Of a stretch of DNA of 64,000 nt, positions 12,229 through 24,911 are shown one piece after another. A model generated the notes under the pieces. The model was not told where the DNA came from. It did no database searches and saw nothing but the letters and a program-made list of their open reading frames with translations. Positions within the stretch are counted from its first letter, which is position 1. Every line of letters starts with the position of its first letter. The DNA is taken from assembly GCF_012273895.1 (NCBI RefSeq), contig NC_052120.1, forward strand, positions 5,456,001 through 5,520,000. The letters are read 5' to 3'. This DNA is from Zerene cesonia. Lineage: Eukaryota > Arthropoda > Insecta > Lepidoptera > Pieridae. A program made the position numbers and the translations under genes.

Positions 12229-12559
12229 GAGTGTAGTTATAGCGCAAAGGAGAAGGTGGGGAAAAGTACAGAAATATGTAACTTTATTAACGATTTTTAA
12301 CATATTACGAGTTTATATGAATATGGAATTTATATTAAAAAACAAACATAACTTAAATTATATTATTAATGAATAATTTATATTCCTTAAAATAAGCATA
12401 CTGATATGAACAGGAAGTATTGTTCTTAAGATGATTACCATTATTAATGCAATTAAATTCTATGTAAAATATCGGTTATTTAATTCTATGTAAATATTGC
12501 ACCCACATTGTTGAAACGGGGTCGAAACTAGTCTCAAATTTCAAATAAACTGTTTTTTT

Positions 12560-12627
12560 TTCTCATTCGAGTAAAAAATACGTAAACGTACACGCACACA
12601 AACTTTCACGTTTACAGTATTAGTAGA
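12560..12627 (-). mobile_element. Truncated Helitron-like 5' end
   Basis: On the minus strand it starts TCTACTAATACTGTAAACG, followed by GAAAGTTTGTGTG, matching the 5' end of the intact copy at 10787. The 3' half with hairpin and CTAG is absent. Confidence 0.6.
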
Positions 12628-12777
12628 TACATATAATATTGTATAGCATAGTTCTGTACTAATTGCATTTAATTTTGATTAATAACGCCTGCCACAATAA
12701 AATGGCAATGCATGTTTATTATTTTTTAATACTTTCCAAAACAGTTTATTTACATTAGAAGTGATCAAATCGTATAC

Positions 12778-12955
12778 ATTTCCTGATCCTTCTCATTTCT
12801 ATCCTTTATTTCTGTCATCAATCCATTCTTGGTCCCTTACCCCTTAAAAGCGGGCAACGCATTCGCAGAGGTCTTACCTCTGCAAATTCTTATTAATGGT
12901 CGATGGTGATCGCTCACAATCTAGCCAACCACCTCGGTAGCCCGCTTAAAATAAA
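12778..12955 (-). repeat. Diverged copy of the GAGGCGTAA-core repeat family
   Basis: Contains GCGGGCAACGCAT, the palindromic core GCAGAGGT-CT-TACCTCTGC, GGTGATCGCTCAC and GTAGCCCGC, arranged as in the longer copies at 42455 and 49848 but on the opposite strand to 42455. No coding potential. Confidence 0.55.
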
Positions 12956-15900
12956 AAAATAACGCTCATCGATCATTTATTACTTAGAAGAACCACTTTA
13001 AAACGCAATTTCATATTAACATACAAAATAATTGATGAAGGTATCCTAAACATAAAACCTACGGGCTACACTTTGGCGTTTGATTTTAAATTTTGGTGTT
13101 TCATAATAACATAGTTTTAAAGATGAGTTTTATTATCTACGTTTTCTTTTTTTTTTCATTACGTGTTTGGTTTTGTATGATATTGTCTTTAAAATATTTA
13201 TTATTATTATAATTATGGACAAATAATGTTTCCTAATTAATTATAAATGTTGTCACATTTTTAAACCGCGGGTGGTAATCCAAAAGGAATTATTAATTGC
13301 CATTTCCAAGCAACATTACACAAAAAGAAACTAGGTATATTTTGTTTATCTTGATTTTTTTTACCAACCAATTATTATTTTTTGCTACTATACCGATGCG
13401 AAGCTAATATCCTACGTTTTTCACTTAAATAGTAGGTGCGTTAAATAATTACGTCAAATTTTAATATGATTGAGCAACTCTGAAAAATGAACTGCACATA
13501 TTTAAATTCAATTGCTACACCTGCCTGTATTATCTCATTCTCTTTATATCTTCAACATAACAAAAGATGTTTAGAATATCATGTTGTACAATTAGCAATA
13601 ACATAGCGATATAAAACACGAAGAAAATTATTTGAACCAAAGGCTTCACCCCTAGGGAACCTCTAATCACGGCAACACTAAAGCCTTTCTACGTCCAAAG
13701 TGATGCAAATGGGGAAACTTTGGGGTCGCAAACGGCTTTGGCTCTATTCATTGTCTTTGATCGACACTTCAAAGTCACAAGGCGGTTTACTTTTCGAAGT
13801 AAACTCAGAATGCATGAGAGGTGCTAACGTTCTGTTAAATATATTAATATTCAATTTCACATTGTTGTTGCTAATCACAGTTTTATATTTCAACTAAAAC
13901 TACAAAGTAAATTAAATTGTAAGATTATGTTGACAATTATTGCTTTAATTGAATTATTGCGTATGTTACATTCGAAACTCCTTGCAGGTCAAAAGCACTT
14001 TGGACTGCAAAAATCTGTCAAAAGAGTTTTTATCTGAAGACATCTGTAATTAATTTTGACAATAACATAAATACGAATATAATTTACCGGGCTAATATTT
14101 TTTTTTCTTATAAGCTACTACCTTATTTATGGATTTAAAACAAACCATGCAAAATCAAAATATTTGTTCAATGACCCGCTTATATTATGAAATATTCCAA
14201 AAGCCAATTTTGCTTTTGTCCCAAATATTCTACAAACATGCATACATGTTCCTTTCAAAAGCTGATTTTTACTGTGTTGAAACAGTTCTCAAAGCGGTGG
14301 CATTGGATAAAAGTTTATCGCAACTTTATGTAAGCACATAGTAAATATTCCCCTTTGCGACTAACAATTAATGAGCGCTTTCACATCCTATTCTTGTCAT
14401 CTTGTCAAGGACTATTTCTTTCAGAACTCTTTTTAAATTGAGTCTTGAATGCGTAATGAATCCGTAAAAAATTCTTCATTATAATGGTAATCCTTGACTG
14501 TACCGAATCTGTAATGAAATTCACAGCACTCGGGAACGAATTCACTTGATTAATGTCAGCTCTTCGAGTCCTAGCGGAAATTAAGCTTTCTAAGCGAAGT
14601 TTATTGCAGTTTTTGTTAACTTGTTTCCTTATTAATTCGCAGCAACAAGTTCCTCATAAACGTTCAGTTTTAAAATAAAGGCAAAATTGATTTCTCGTAT
14701 ATTTGCTCATGAATTTTAAACATTTAACTTTTTAAATTGTAAAAGCTTATTATATTTTCGGTTGATACAAAAGAGAAGCATATGTGCATGAAATCAATTT
14801 TTTATTCTAAAATTCAATGTAAAATACTTATATTAATTTGCAACAACACAAATGTGTTCTTTTATAATTGGAGTAAGTTACGTAATTTAGTCATCGTTAA
14901 AAAAGGCACTACTCCCATTACTCGAATATAAGTGGGATGAGAGGTGCTAACCTATTTTATTAGAGCCCGGCCTTGCCCTAAAATTTTCCAATCAAATCAT
15001 CCCAATCTTAGACAGGCACCTTTTTCGTATAAAAATATATATTATAACAAACATTTTACTACTACTGTATCTATTGAACACGTGAGTACTGCTAGGTAAC
15101 TTAACCTAACGTTTGCTTAAAAACTTCGACGTTGATTGCCATATTAACTCCTTATCCATGATATAAGAATCATATCAAAATAGACGTCTTTAATTCAATT
15201 TGATGTCGATATTAATAAAATCAATCATCCATTATACTATGACTTACTTTAAACTTTAACATAATTCGTCGTCGAGGTGTTTATTAAAGATTTGCAAAAG
15301 AACAAATCATTCAAACTTTAAGTTCATGCAATGTTTTTGATGTAGTGTAGTAATTAATTATAAGAAACCTTACGATATTAAATGCCTCGGCACGCAATAA
15401 TTCACGCAAATGTATTTTTATTACTACAAGGTAAAGCTTGTTTTGAAAACGACTTTGAGTAATCACAATACAAAATTTAATAGTAACCACCGATTCGAAA
15501 AGCAATCTATATAGAAAAACTGGCAATTATCGGCACTCTGTTGTTGCTCTTTTGGAATCATATCAATGTAACAATATTTTATATTTAAAATATTAATGAA
15601 AGCCGAGCCCTATCCTGTGGTTATTGAGCGAGAATCTTCCATGGATTACCATATTCCTTACATTGATAGCGAAGACGATAGGCTCAGAAACTAATACTTT
15701 TTAACTCAACTGTTAAATTCGTACCACTAAACTCTGTGATATTATGAAGAACTTCATCCTTTGATCCACGAATCACTTTTTACTTTAAAAAATGGGAAAA
15801 ATAGGCGTTTCAATTTTATGTCTGCTTCTTGTATACCGTAGTTAACCACCGTAAGTTGTAAAGTTCATGTAAAATGTTATTGTACTATGACGGTACGATA

Positions 15901-18900
15901 AGGATACTATTGTTCTTAAGGTGAGTCTCTAGCATTCAAATCATATTATAGACAACGAATCCCCCTTTTTGGAAACACAATTAACAAATATGGTTTTAAT
16001 ATCTGCTGTCTACAGAAGAGTTTTATAGAACACGATAGAAGCTAAAGTAATCTAATCTAACTGTACCTGCATAAGTGAAATGCCAATCTATTCCTACTGT
16101 TTATGCAGATGCAACTTATGAACTATACTATACTATTGTGTATCTAACTCATCTTATACTATCACAATAGTTATTTTAACAAAAAACTAGACTGCCTTCA
16201 TTCAATTGTCAGAATTAGATTAGTTTATATGCGACCATACGGCAGGACCACATTAAAAAAAAGAATGATTAAAGGTAACAAGCACAAAGAAACAATCGAT
16301 TGAAAACTGGTTTTTTAAGTCTGTTGAAAATACGGTTTATTCCGCAGTGCATAATTTACCCACAAAATATCTTATTTCATAAATTTTACATCTTGGAATA
16401 ATTAAAACATAACAATTTTCTACTATTTTTTTTTTATTATGCGTAAACCAATTGAATATACGTAAAAAAAACAAAACTTACTTCTTCAACATTTGAGATA
16501 TGTAATAATTAATAAGGTAGCATTAACAAACAGTGCACTCATATTCTAAAAATAATGAGGTTGATCTAAATATATATCGAGTATAAAAAGAGACCTTAAA
16601 TATATCCCTGCGGAACACTAACGTTAATCGAAGCGCCGAAAAAACTTTATTCCAAGGCATGAAGCGATGAGACTCTGAAATAAATCCTTAATTCTTATCA
16701 ATTATTGGTTTATAATAAATGAGTTTGTTTCATAAAATGGAATGTTCTACACGCTCAATTGCTATGGAGTCGTCATAAAATACTCCAAAGCATTATTTGT
16801 GAATTTTTATGCTTTATATGATTCACTTTTACCCATTTCACTATTAATGTTAATAATGTATTTATTCGGATACACAGTCGTATGTATAACTCGCGGATTA
16901 ATCAAAAAGTTAATTTAAGTTACTACTATTTGTATCTGTGCAAATAAATCAATTGTATAGTCACTTCATACTACTACTTGTTTTTTACTTCTACGTGCGT
17001 TTTAACGTTTCTTGCATTACGGCAGCGCTCCAACGCAAATATTAGAAATCTTAGTACTGTCAAGTATAAATATTATTCAGGACAATATTTAATTTATTCA
17101 GACATCTATAGCTATATACTATAATGTTTCTTTTTAATATACACTATCATTTAATACGAAGTACGTCATTTTATAACCATAAGAATGTCCACTCATTTCA
17201 AAGGCTAGAAGCTATAAAGCGCCTCTGCAAATCCTTCGGCCATTATCGCCCGCGTGAAAGACCAGCAACATGTGTAGTATGGGCTATATTGTGCTTAAGT
17301 GATACTCGTATCAAAGAAATGGATTGCGACGTCGCGGACGGTATAGGATCAAATAAATGCCAAACAACAAAGAGTTTGCCTTGTTCGGCTGGACCATTAA
17401 TCACTTTATTACTACACGTAGAGGTACAGAACGATATTGCCTTTTGACGGTCGAAGGCGCTTCACTTGAAAACACAATGACTTTCTATAACGAGAATTCT
17501 GTGGAAATCAGTAAGCATTCAATCTTAACGGTAATAAATTACTGTATTATTGCGAACATTTGGATCAGGAAAATAATTTACGCCACTCCAGCTTAAAACT
17601 GAGTTTATATTTAGGTAAATAAAAAATCTGAAATAACGTTAGCCGCTACATACTTCTTTATTATTGCCATCGTTGTAATAACTCATAATAATATTCGAAA
17701 GCTTCCAGATCACTATTTTCCGCTACATATAGTTATTTATATTTATAATACATAGTTTGTCTTTTGTATGTTTGATGTGTAACATACGAATTTCATTTTG
17801 TCTTTATTATTAATGTATTTATATGAGTAGGTACCTATGTATAATTTCATCAACGCTAGTTTATAAAAATTATATAAAATTTAAGATTAAATAGTTACTA
17901 ACGACATTTTAAGATCATACGAATCTATGTGTAGAGATTAGAATCTATGTTTCTTACCTTCTGCATTTTTTTAAGTTTTTAAATTATAAATTCATTTTTA
18001 ATATTCTGCTTTAATATTGTTGCCTCTCGTTGAGACTGCATTTTAAGAGAAAAAGCACTTAAGTGATAAGTAGTTCCATAATTATTAAATTTTACATTTT
18101 ATATTCATAAAAAATCTCCAAACAGCTTGGGAACATCATCATTGGATCATTTCCATTTTACATAGTTATTTATGGCTGTCGCTGGTAACATTTTCAGACA
18201 AGAAAATTTATCCGAATGACTTGCATACGCATGATGTAATAACAATAAATTATGAATACAATGATTTTGAACGTTTTCAGTTCTAAATTCGGTGTCATTA
18301 ACCACATAACAATTGTTTATAATTATCTAAATCGTAAACAACGTTTTATGTGCCATCGATTTTCGTGCGCAATAAAGATCGGTCCATGTCTTCTTTATTG
18401 CTTCGGATTTAAACTTTAACAGTAACGTGCTTAAGATAGTTAATGAACTCTTAATATTTAATGTTTACATCAAACAAATATTTCCAAAATATTTTTTTTT
18501 GACATGGATAGAATATCACTTATAATTACATAAAAAAATAAAAGTTTTTTAATGAAATTTTTATTAAAAATAACGCAAAGTAATTAAATTAAAATAACAT
18601 GTTATAATTAAAGAAATGTATGTTGCCTCCTACGGTCTTATTTATTTATTTTGCTTATCGTGTTTGTATAATTTCTTTTAATATATTTATTAATTATTAT
18701 ATTTTAATATTATCTATGCTTAGGTTACCATTTTCAAAACTTAAAATAGGAAAATTATTTATGAAGCTTTTTTGCGTCCTTTATAGCGTATATTAATAGG
18801 TATATCATATTTCATTAAATTGTATGACAAATAAAACATTTTTTGTGAACCTATATAAATTGTAATAATTGGGGTATACGCAACATTAACAGCAAACAAC

Positions 18901-19038
18901 AAACGATAAAGTTTTTATTAGAAACATGATGCGAACAGGGGAATAGGTAATAAGGAAATAAATAAAAACTAAAACGATAGTTATCACTAAACGTCGTACG
19001 AAACACCTTTCAGTGACTAAATCGTTCCTGGCGTACTC
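12956..19038. other. Noncoding AT-rich DNA
   Basis: No gene supported. A GC-balanced patch at about 17190-17480 holds two overlapping plus-strand frames (17124-17447 and 17357-17596), neither with recognisable domains. A smaller patch lies near 13680-13810. Both may be regulatory or isolated exons; nothing else stands out. Confidence 0.45.
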
Positions 19039-19040
19039 AC

Positions 19041-19143
19041 ATTGAAAACCGACCCAGAGTTCGTAGCACAGACCCTTCAAACGGTCTTTATCGGCCCATA
19101 AAACTTTTTTTATGTTACACGAACTTTCTGTACCAGCCGTAAG
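19041..19143 (-). CDS. Candidate exon, unknown protein
   Basis: On the minus strand an acceptor-like CGTACAG|CTT is followed by a frame open for 34 codons (LTAGTESSCNIKKVLWADKD, then RLKGLCYELWVGFQ) to a strong donor CAAT|GTGAGTAC. Amino-acid composition is balanced for this AT-rich region. The acceptor has a poor pyrimidine tract, and an alternative acceptor exists at 19127. I do not recognise the protein and found no partner exons. The region could be a chance frame with one good donor. Confidence 0.22.
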
Positions 19144-19588
19144 CTGTACGATGGTCACTTTTGAAAATAATTTTTCTAGTCCACTTCCAACTTTCTCCTC
19201 GTTTTCGCTGTAGGCGCTAGCGATAAAATATACTCTTTATATATTGAATAAATTCCGTTATGATCCCTTTTTCTTTTAGCGAGAGTTTGTGAGAGTAATA
19301 ATAGGATAATCCGAGGATGAATACCTTCAATAAGTCGACCCTTTTCAAAAAAATTCAAATTATTTGCATTATTTTACGTCCAATAGCCATTTAACGAGTC
19401 ATTTGCTACTTTTCGGGAACCGTTGTCAATTATTTTATCATTTTGTAGAGAGTATTGTAACCACGTGTTTATGGTAATTACGAATCGCAGTTTACGTGCA
19501 ATAGCCGCGTAAATCGCAATTGCAAGCTGAAATAAAGCAGAGTTAAGTAGGTTGAATTACTGACTGAAAAAATTATGTTTTTTTTTTA

Positions 19589-19656
19589 TGTGGGAGTCAA
19601 GTACGCTCCAGCACGAATTGGGCCAGCTCGCACCAGGGAAGGTACCACACCCCCAC
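19589..19656 (-). repeat. Truncated copy of the GAGGCGTAA-core repeat family (3' end)
   Basis: Read on the minus strand: GTGGGGGTGTGGTACC, then GGTGCGAGCTGGCCCAATTC and GTGCTGGAGCGTAC. This is the distal end of the longer copy at 42455-42805. The palindromic core is missing. Confidence 0.65.
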
Positions 19657-20001
19657 TGTATTAGAATGTAATAGAGAAAAGCCAATTCTATATTGAATTT
19701 GATGTTTTTAAACGAGACACAAATTCATTATTTTTCAAAAATAGTTATCAATCGGTATCTGATCATTAAATTAAGATTTAGATGTAACATTTATATTCTC
19801 ACTAAAACCAAAAAACAGACAAGTCTTAAAAAAAAATATGGTTATATTAATATCACCATAATATTATGTACCGCTTAAATAACAACCAATGAAAACATAT
19901 TCAGTAAACCAAAGGCTGAAATTATTTACAAGTGAATTCGTCCAGTGGCAAAGTTGAGATTAGGTCGGAAAATACACGTAAACTTTAACACGTTATTTTC
20001 A

Positions 20002-20113
20002 ATGAGATATTTTGAAAGAATAGAAAAAATTTGATCACGAGGCAGGATTCGAACCTGCGTATTCAAAATATCTCATTTATAAAGCATTTCAATGCTATAA
20101 AACTAAAAATTAA
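20002..20113 (-). mobile_element. Small tRNA-T-arm-bearing SINE-like retroposon, best copy
   Basis: A 112-bp unit flanked by a perfect 12-bp target duplication (ACGTTATTTTCA at 19990-20001 and 20114-20125). On the minus strand it contains a perfect RNA polymerase III B box (GGTTCGAATCC) inside an ideal tRNA T-arm (GCAGG-TTCGAAT-CCTGC, 20042-20058), followed by a TTTTTT run. The 5' part has a small hairpin (GCATT-GA-AATGC). No clear A box and no A-tail. A 16-bp inverted repeat encloses the T-arm. Variable 12-13 bp duplications at other copies (29811, 52716) point to retroposition. Family name unknown to me. Confidence 0.65.
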
Positions 20114-21061
20114 ACGTTATTTTCAGTTAAATACCAACCAACGTAAAACAGCTCATGTTTAATGATCCCCAGCTGGCATCTTCTGACATATTTTATGGTA
20201 AAACTTTAACAGTAACGCGTTTAAGATCGTTATTATTTATTATTTTGATTTATAATACACTTGAACGATACACGAGAATATAAAATATGGATTGAAATGT
20301 ACTATAATTGTGAGCCTATTACGTACACGTGAAAGAATTGTTACAATAACGGACGATAATTATTAAGAATCGAATTTTCTTCAGTCTGTGATACAATCAT
20401 ATTATATATTTATGATGGGAGCCGGGTCACAGTACGGCATGTATGGGCGTCGACGCACCACCACCTTCTATCGCTGCCACTATTTTAACCACCTACATAG
20501 TTCAAATTGACTTTTAATTGATCTCCGAAATGTAGAGCCGAAATATTACCGGCCTTTTTTTGAAACATTCATCCGTATTTTTTACCTCTTAACCCTTCCC
20601 TGAAAAAACCTTTCCCTATTATGAATCCATCAAAACCAAAATTATCAAAATCGGTCAGGCCACTCGCGAGACTAACGAACAACAATTGATTTATATATAC
20701 ATACGTTTATGCTCGTTGAGAAAACAGTAACCTTCATCATCGGATAGGGACAAAGGTAGGTATCAAAAAACTTCCTTGTTAACGAGCAAAAACAAATGGA
20801 TCGCCAAACGAATATAGCCACGAACCTAACGGTAAAAATAAATTAGTTACAGTTATTTATCTTCGAAGACAGTGGTGACGTATTGGTACACATACCTTTC
20901 TCCATGGGATGAGAATATAAACATTGAATAAAGCAGACAACAATTATTATTTACATTTCACTTGAACTTTATCCATATAGCTCGAAGTTGTGACGAAGTA
21001 TTCTATAAAACTTATGTTCGAGCGGAGGAAATAATAAACTTGTAAAGTTCGCATTATCCTC
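20114..21061. other. Noncoding DNA with a GC-rich patch at 20412-20480
   Basis: At 20412-20510 a 32-codon ATG frame (MMGAGSQYGMYGRRRTTTF...) lies in a local GC-rich patch; the minus strand is open there too. No family is recognised and the patch could be a repeat fragment. The rest is AT-rich without recognisable features. Confidence 0.3.
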
Positions 21062-21200
21062 GCATATTCCGCCTTCTTCCCAGTCCATTTTTTTATACCA
21101 GTCATCAATCCTTTTCTTCTAGCTTATCTCTTAAAAGTGCAATGCACATGCAGAGGTCCTCCCTGTGCAAATGTTCATGGGTGATAGAGATCGCTAACCA
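21062..21200 (-). repeat. Diverged copy of the GAGGCGTAA-core repeat family
   Basis: Shares CAGTCCATTTTTTTATAC, ATGCAGAGGTCCTCCCTGTG and GGTGATAGAGATCGCTAAC with the copy at 12778-12955, same orientation. The palindromic core is degraded. Confidence 0.45.
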
Positions 21201-23028
21201 CAAAAAACTATCATACATATACACTTTTCTCCGTAATTATGTATGTATCACCCAGATCCCAATAACATCGTATCTGAAAATTTAATCAACCGTTTCGTCT
21301 AGTAGTCGAATTAAAGTTTCATACTTACCTTCCTATGTTTTCATGGAACTGAACAACTGAACCATAATTATGAAAATTTCGATTTTATCAAGATAAAAGA
21401 TAAATCTACTAACACCATAGTAAGATAAGATTATTTTGTAAGGTCTGTCTTTAATTTTTTTCTCTCTCAATGCTGTAAGGCCACAAGGCCTTCAACATCC
21501 AAAATGATATTAGATTAAAGATCATTTCAGTCATTTTAACATAAAAATCCTTTATAGTTCAGTGCAATTCACAGTTAAGGAAGTGCTAAAAGATTACTAA
21601 ACTATATTGACTCACTGGTTGCAATAAAAAATCAATATGGCTCCCTTCTTCACGCTCGGAATCTGTATTAGTTCACTCTATTCGTATGTATTGGAGGAAC
21701 GTAACGTAACTATTAAATATTTGTGCTATGATATATTTTTATATCTACTCCGCTCTTTGAATGTGTATGTATTATTAATATTGAATGTTTTTCACAAAAA
21801 AAGTAAGTATAATTTTTGCCTTCTGAGAACTAAAATTTTAGGTAATTCGTTGTAATAATTCTCTAAAATAAAAATTATACACGGAAACTTATACTATATT
21901 TAAATTATGTATACAATAAATACTTTTAAATTCAATTTACTTTCAAACAAAACTCCTATGTTGGCTCATGATGATTGAGAATTATTAAACATGCACGAAT
22001 ACGAAGATGTTCTCACTAGGTGAAGGTATAAGTAAGTATTGTTATTACTTTCCACTATCAATGTCAAAAACTGTCACGATCTAATCACGAAATTACTCAT
22101 TGCTAAGTCTTCTCGGCTGTCAATAGTCTATGGACACAAGATTAAACCATAAATTTATAAATCTATCAATATTATTCATATATTCATATCAATCGGTCTA
22201 TAAATGTGAATAATGACAAAAGAGGTTTTAATAATCGTTGGGAGTATGAATATTCATTAGTATTTTATTTCACTTTTCTCGATTTCCCTGAAGCGTACCT
22301 TTTGCTCGCTATTATCGCTAATTGCCGTGGCGGTAACCTTATGATATTGATCTTATATTCTACTCTGATAGCACAACAAAGGCAACTAAATAACTATCTA
22401 AAATAGTTCGATTTAAATAACAACTCTCTTCACATAACCGTAATTTCTAAAACAAATAAAACGGAATATATTAAATGTAACTTGCGAACATATTCAATTC
22501 AAGGGATAGAAACGAACAAAATTTAAAGGGATTGACTAAATTAGCTTTCTATAGCTCCCTCTTGCTGAATGAAATGTGACCGCATAATGCTTCTTTGAAC
22601 TTTAATAGGTGGAGCGACAAAAATTAAATTATTATTGACAATTTAGTACTTGATTTGTGTGTAATTATTTATTAATTTATTAAGGAGAAATAATGTCAGT
22701 AACCATAAAATTAATAGGGAACGAATAATGTGTATCTTTGTACATTGCTTGTACATAGATACACATATTAAACTAAAGTTATTTTATTATTTCACCTTGT
22801 ATTGACAACTATAGGTTAATTATTGAAACAAAATTATTGAATAGAAACTAAAATAAATCATAAGTAGGTAACCTACATATTTCTTGGCAGTAAAATGTTG
22901 TATCGATATATCATTATTATTTTGATAACTTCCTCTACCAAAATATTTTTAGGACTCATGAATTAATTTAATAAAAACATGTATTTGTATGACTTAATGT
23001 ATTACATTAGGCTTACTTTATAAGATTT
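21201..23028. other. Noncoding AT-rich DNA
   Basis: No gene or named repeat. A modest GC rise at about 22275-22345 falls within a 66-codon plus frame of no recognisable family. Confidence 0.45.
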
Positions 23029-23105
23029 ATGAAGGTATTTTTTGTACTGACAAATTTACATATTATCAATACAAAAAATACTTTCAATAAATAATACAAT
23101 TATCT
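23029..23105. repeat. Hairpin-bearing 77-bp repeat, copy 1 (left of gap)
   Basis: Identical over all 77 bases to copies at 24106 and 25912. Contains two 20-base arms, inverted with two mismatches (about 23031-23050 and 23066-23085), around an AT-rich loop. The sequence stops at the first N run. Confidence 0.85.
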
Positions 23106-24105
23106 NNNNNNNNNNNNNNNNNNNNNNNNNNNNNNNNNNNNNNNNNNNNNNNNNNNNNNNNNNNNNNNNNNNNNNNNNNNNNNNNNNNNNNNNNNNNNNN
23201 NNNNNNNNNNNNNNNNNNNNNNNNNNNNNNNNNNNNNNNNNNNNNNNNNNNNNNNNNNNNNNNNNNNNNNNNNNNNNNNNNNNNNNNNNNNNNNNNNNNN
23301 NNNNNNNNNNNNNNNNNNNNNNNNNNNNNNNNNNNNNNNNNNNNNNNNNNNNNNNNNNNNNNNNNNNNNNNNNNNNNNNNNNNNNNNNNNNNNNNNNNNN
23401 NNNNNNNNNNNNNNNNNNNNNNNNNNNNNNNNNNNNNNNNNNNNNNNNNNNNNNNNNNNNNNNNNNNNNNNNNNNNNNNNNNNNNNNNNNNNNNNNNNNN
23501 NNNNNNNNNNNNNNNNNNNNNNNNNNNNNNNNNNNNNNNNNNNNNNNNNNNNNNNNNNNNNNNNNNNNNNNNNNNNNNNNNNNNNNNNNNNNNNNNNNNN
23601 NNNNNNNNNNNNNNNNNNNNNNNNNNNNNNNNNNNNNNNNNNNNNNNNNNNNNNNNNNNNNNNNNNNNNNNNNNNNNNNNNNNNNNNNNNNNNNNNNNNN
23701 NNNNNNNNNNNNNNNNNNNNNNNNNNNNNNNNNNNNNNNNNNNNNNNNNNNNNNNNNNNNNNNNNNNNNNNNNNNNNNNNNNNNNNNNNNNNNNNNNNNN
23801 NNNNNNNNNNNNNNNNNNNNNNNNNNNNNNNNNNNNNNNNNNNNNNNNNNNNNNNNNNNNNNNNNNNNNNNNNNNNNNNNNNNNNNNNNNNNNNNNNNNN
23901 NNNNNNNNNNNNNNNNNNNNNNNNNNNNNNNNNNNNNNNNNNNNNNNNNNNNNNNNNNNNNNNNNNNNNNNNNNNNNNNNNNNNNNNNNNNNNNNNNNNN
24001 NNNNNNNNNNNNNNNNNNNNNNNNNNNNNNNNNNNNNNNNNNNNNNNNNNNNNNNNNNNNNNNNNNNNNNNNNNNNNNNNNNNNNNNNNNNNNNNNNNNN
24101 NNNNN
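23106..24105. other. Assembly gap, exactly 1000 N
   Basis: A round-number run of unknown bases; the true length is probably not known. Frames translated through it are meaningless. Confidence 0.98.
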
Positions 24106-24205
24106 ATGAAGGTATTTTTTGTACTGACAAATTTACATATTATCAATACAAAAAATACTTTCAATAAATAATACAATTATCTATAATTGTTCTTAGTGGA
24201 TGGAT
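24106..24205. repeat. Hairpin-bearing repeat, copy 2 (right of first gap)
   Basis: Starts at the very first base after the gap and matches copy 1 for 77 bases. It continues to match copy 3 to about 24205 with one T/C difference, then diverges. Confidence 0.85.
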
Positions 24206-24669
24206 TTGATATAATTTTATTTTTTCCCGTTTTTCAGATATATTTATACAAAGCCTGTTTTACATAAGCTCTTAATTGAGTATTCCTTAGTTATTTATGG
24301 GCATATTTAAAATAATAACTTTTTAACTTTAAGAACTGTATTCAAGTTCAATATTGTTCTCTTTTTATGTTCTTACAAGGATTGCATAAATGGTTACTCC
24401 TCCTTTTTATCCATCATTCTTGTAATTCTAGTAATTTCTTCCTTTTGCCATAAGAAGAAATTATATAAAAATAAGAATTATTGCGGAGAAAGCAAAGAAC
24501 CTGACTGCTTACTTTATAATTTTATTGTATGGTACATATACGATGTTTAATTTGTTATCCATATTGCAAGATTAAAGAAAAGCAGCCCAACCCCATTTTT
24601 ATAATTATCGGACATGAATTTTGTATATTTATATAGCCTATATCACTCCCACACTTTGATGATTAGAAC
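24206..24669. other. AT-rich noncoding DNA between gaps
   Basis: No gene or named repeat. The last 8 bases (ATTAGAAC, 24662-24669) are the left target duplication of the adjacent hAT-type element. Confidence 0.5.
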
Positions 24670-24837
24670 CAGTGGCGTAGCTAGAGGGACAAGGGCCCTG
24701 GTGCATAGAGAAAGAATCGGGCCCTCCTCCCTTCTTTCCGCCTTCCTCCCCTCTTTCAAAGCTGAGGTTAGAGGGCCCCCTGAGCTCCGGGGCCCTGGTG
24801 TACTGCACCACCTGGCCCTATGATAGCTACGTAACTG
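24670..24837 (+). mobile_element. hAT-type MITE (168 bp) with 8-bp target duplication
   Basis: Begins CAGTGGCGTAGCTA and ends TAGCTACGTAACTG, terminal inverted repeats matching at 12 of 14 positions. It is flanked by a perfect 8-bp duplication ATTAGAAC (24662-24669 and 24838-24845), the hallmark length for hAT transposition. The interior is GC-rich with repeated GGGCCCTGGTG-like blocks and has no coding capacity, so it needed transposase from elsewhere. The perfect target duplication suggests a fairly recent insertion. Confidence 0.85.
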
Positions 24838-24911
24838 ATTAGAACAACACCTTATACGTCAAAATCCGTCCAGCTGTTACTGTAAGGCGTGCCAAACAAA
24901 TATACCTATAT

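Noticed and set aside
20002..20023. bantam-like microRNA (TGAGATATTTTGAAAG)
   Set aside because: The seed differs from bantam by a missing base, and the stem belongs to the retroposon.
20041..20060. tRNA gene (perfect T-arm on minus strand)
   Set aside because: No acceptor, D or anticodon arms can be assembled, and the T-arm lies in a repeat with target duplications.
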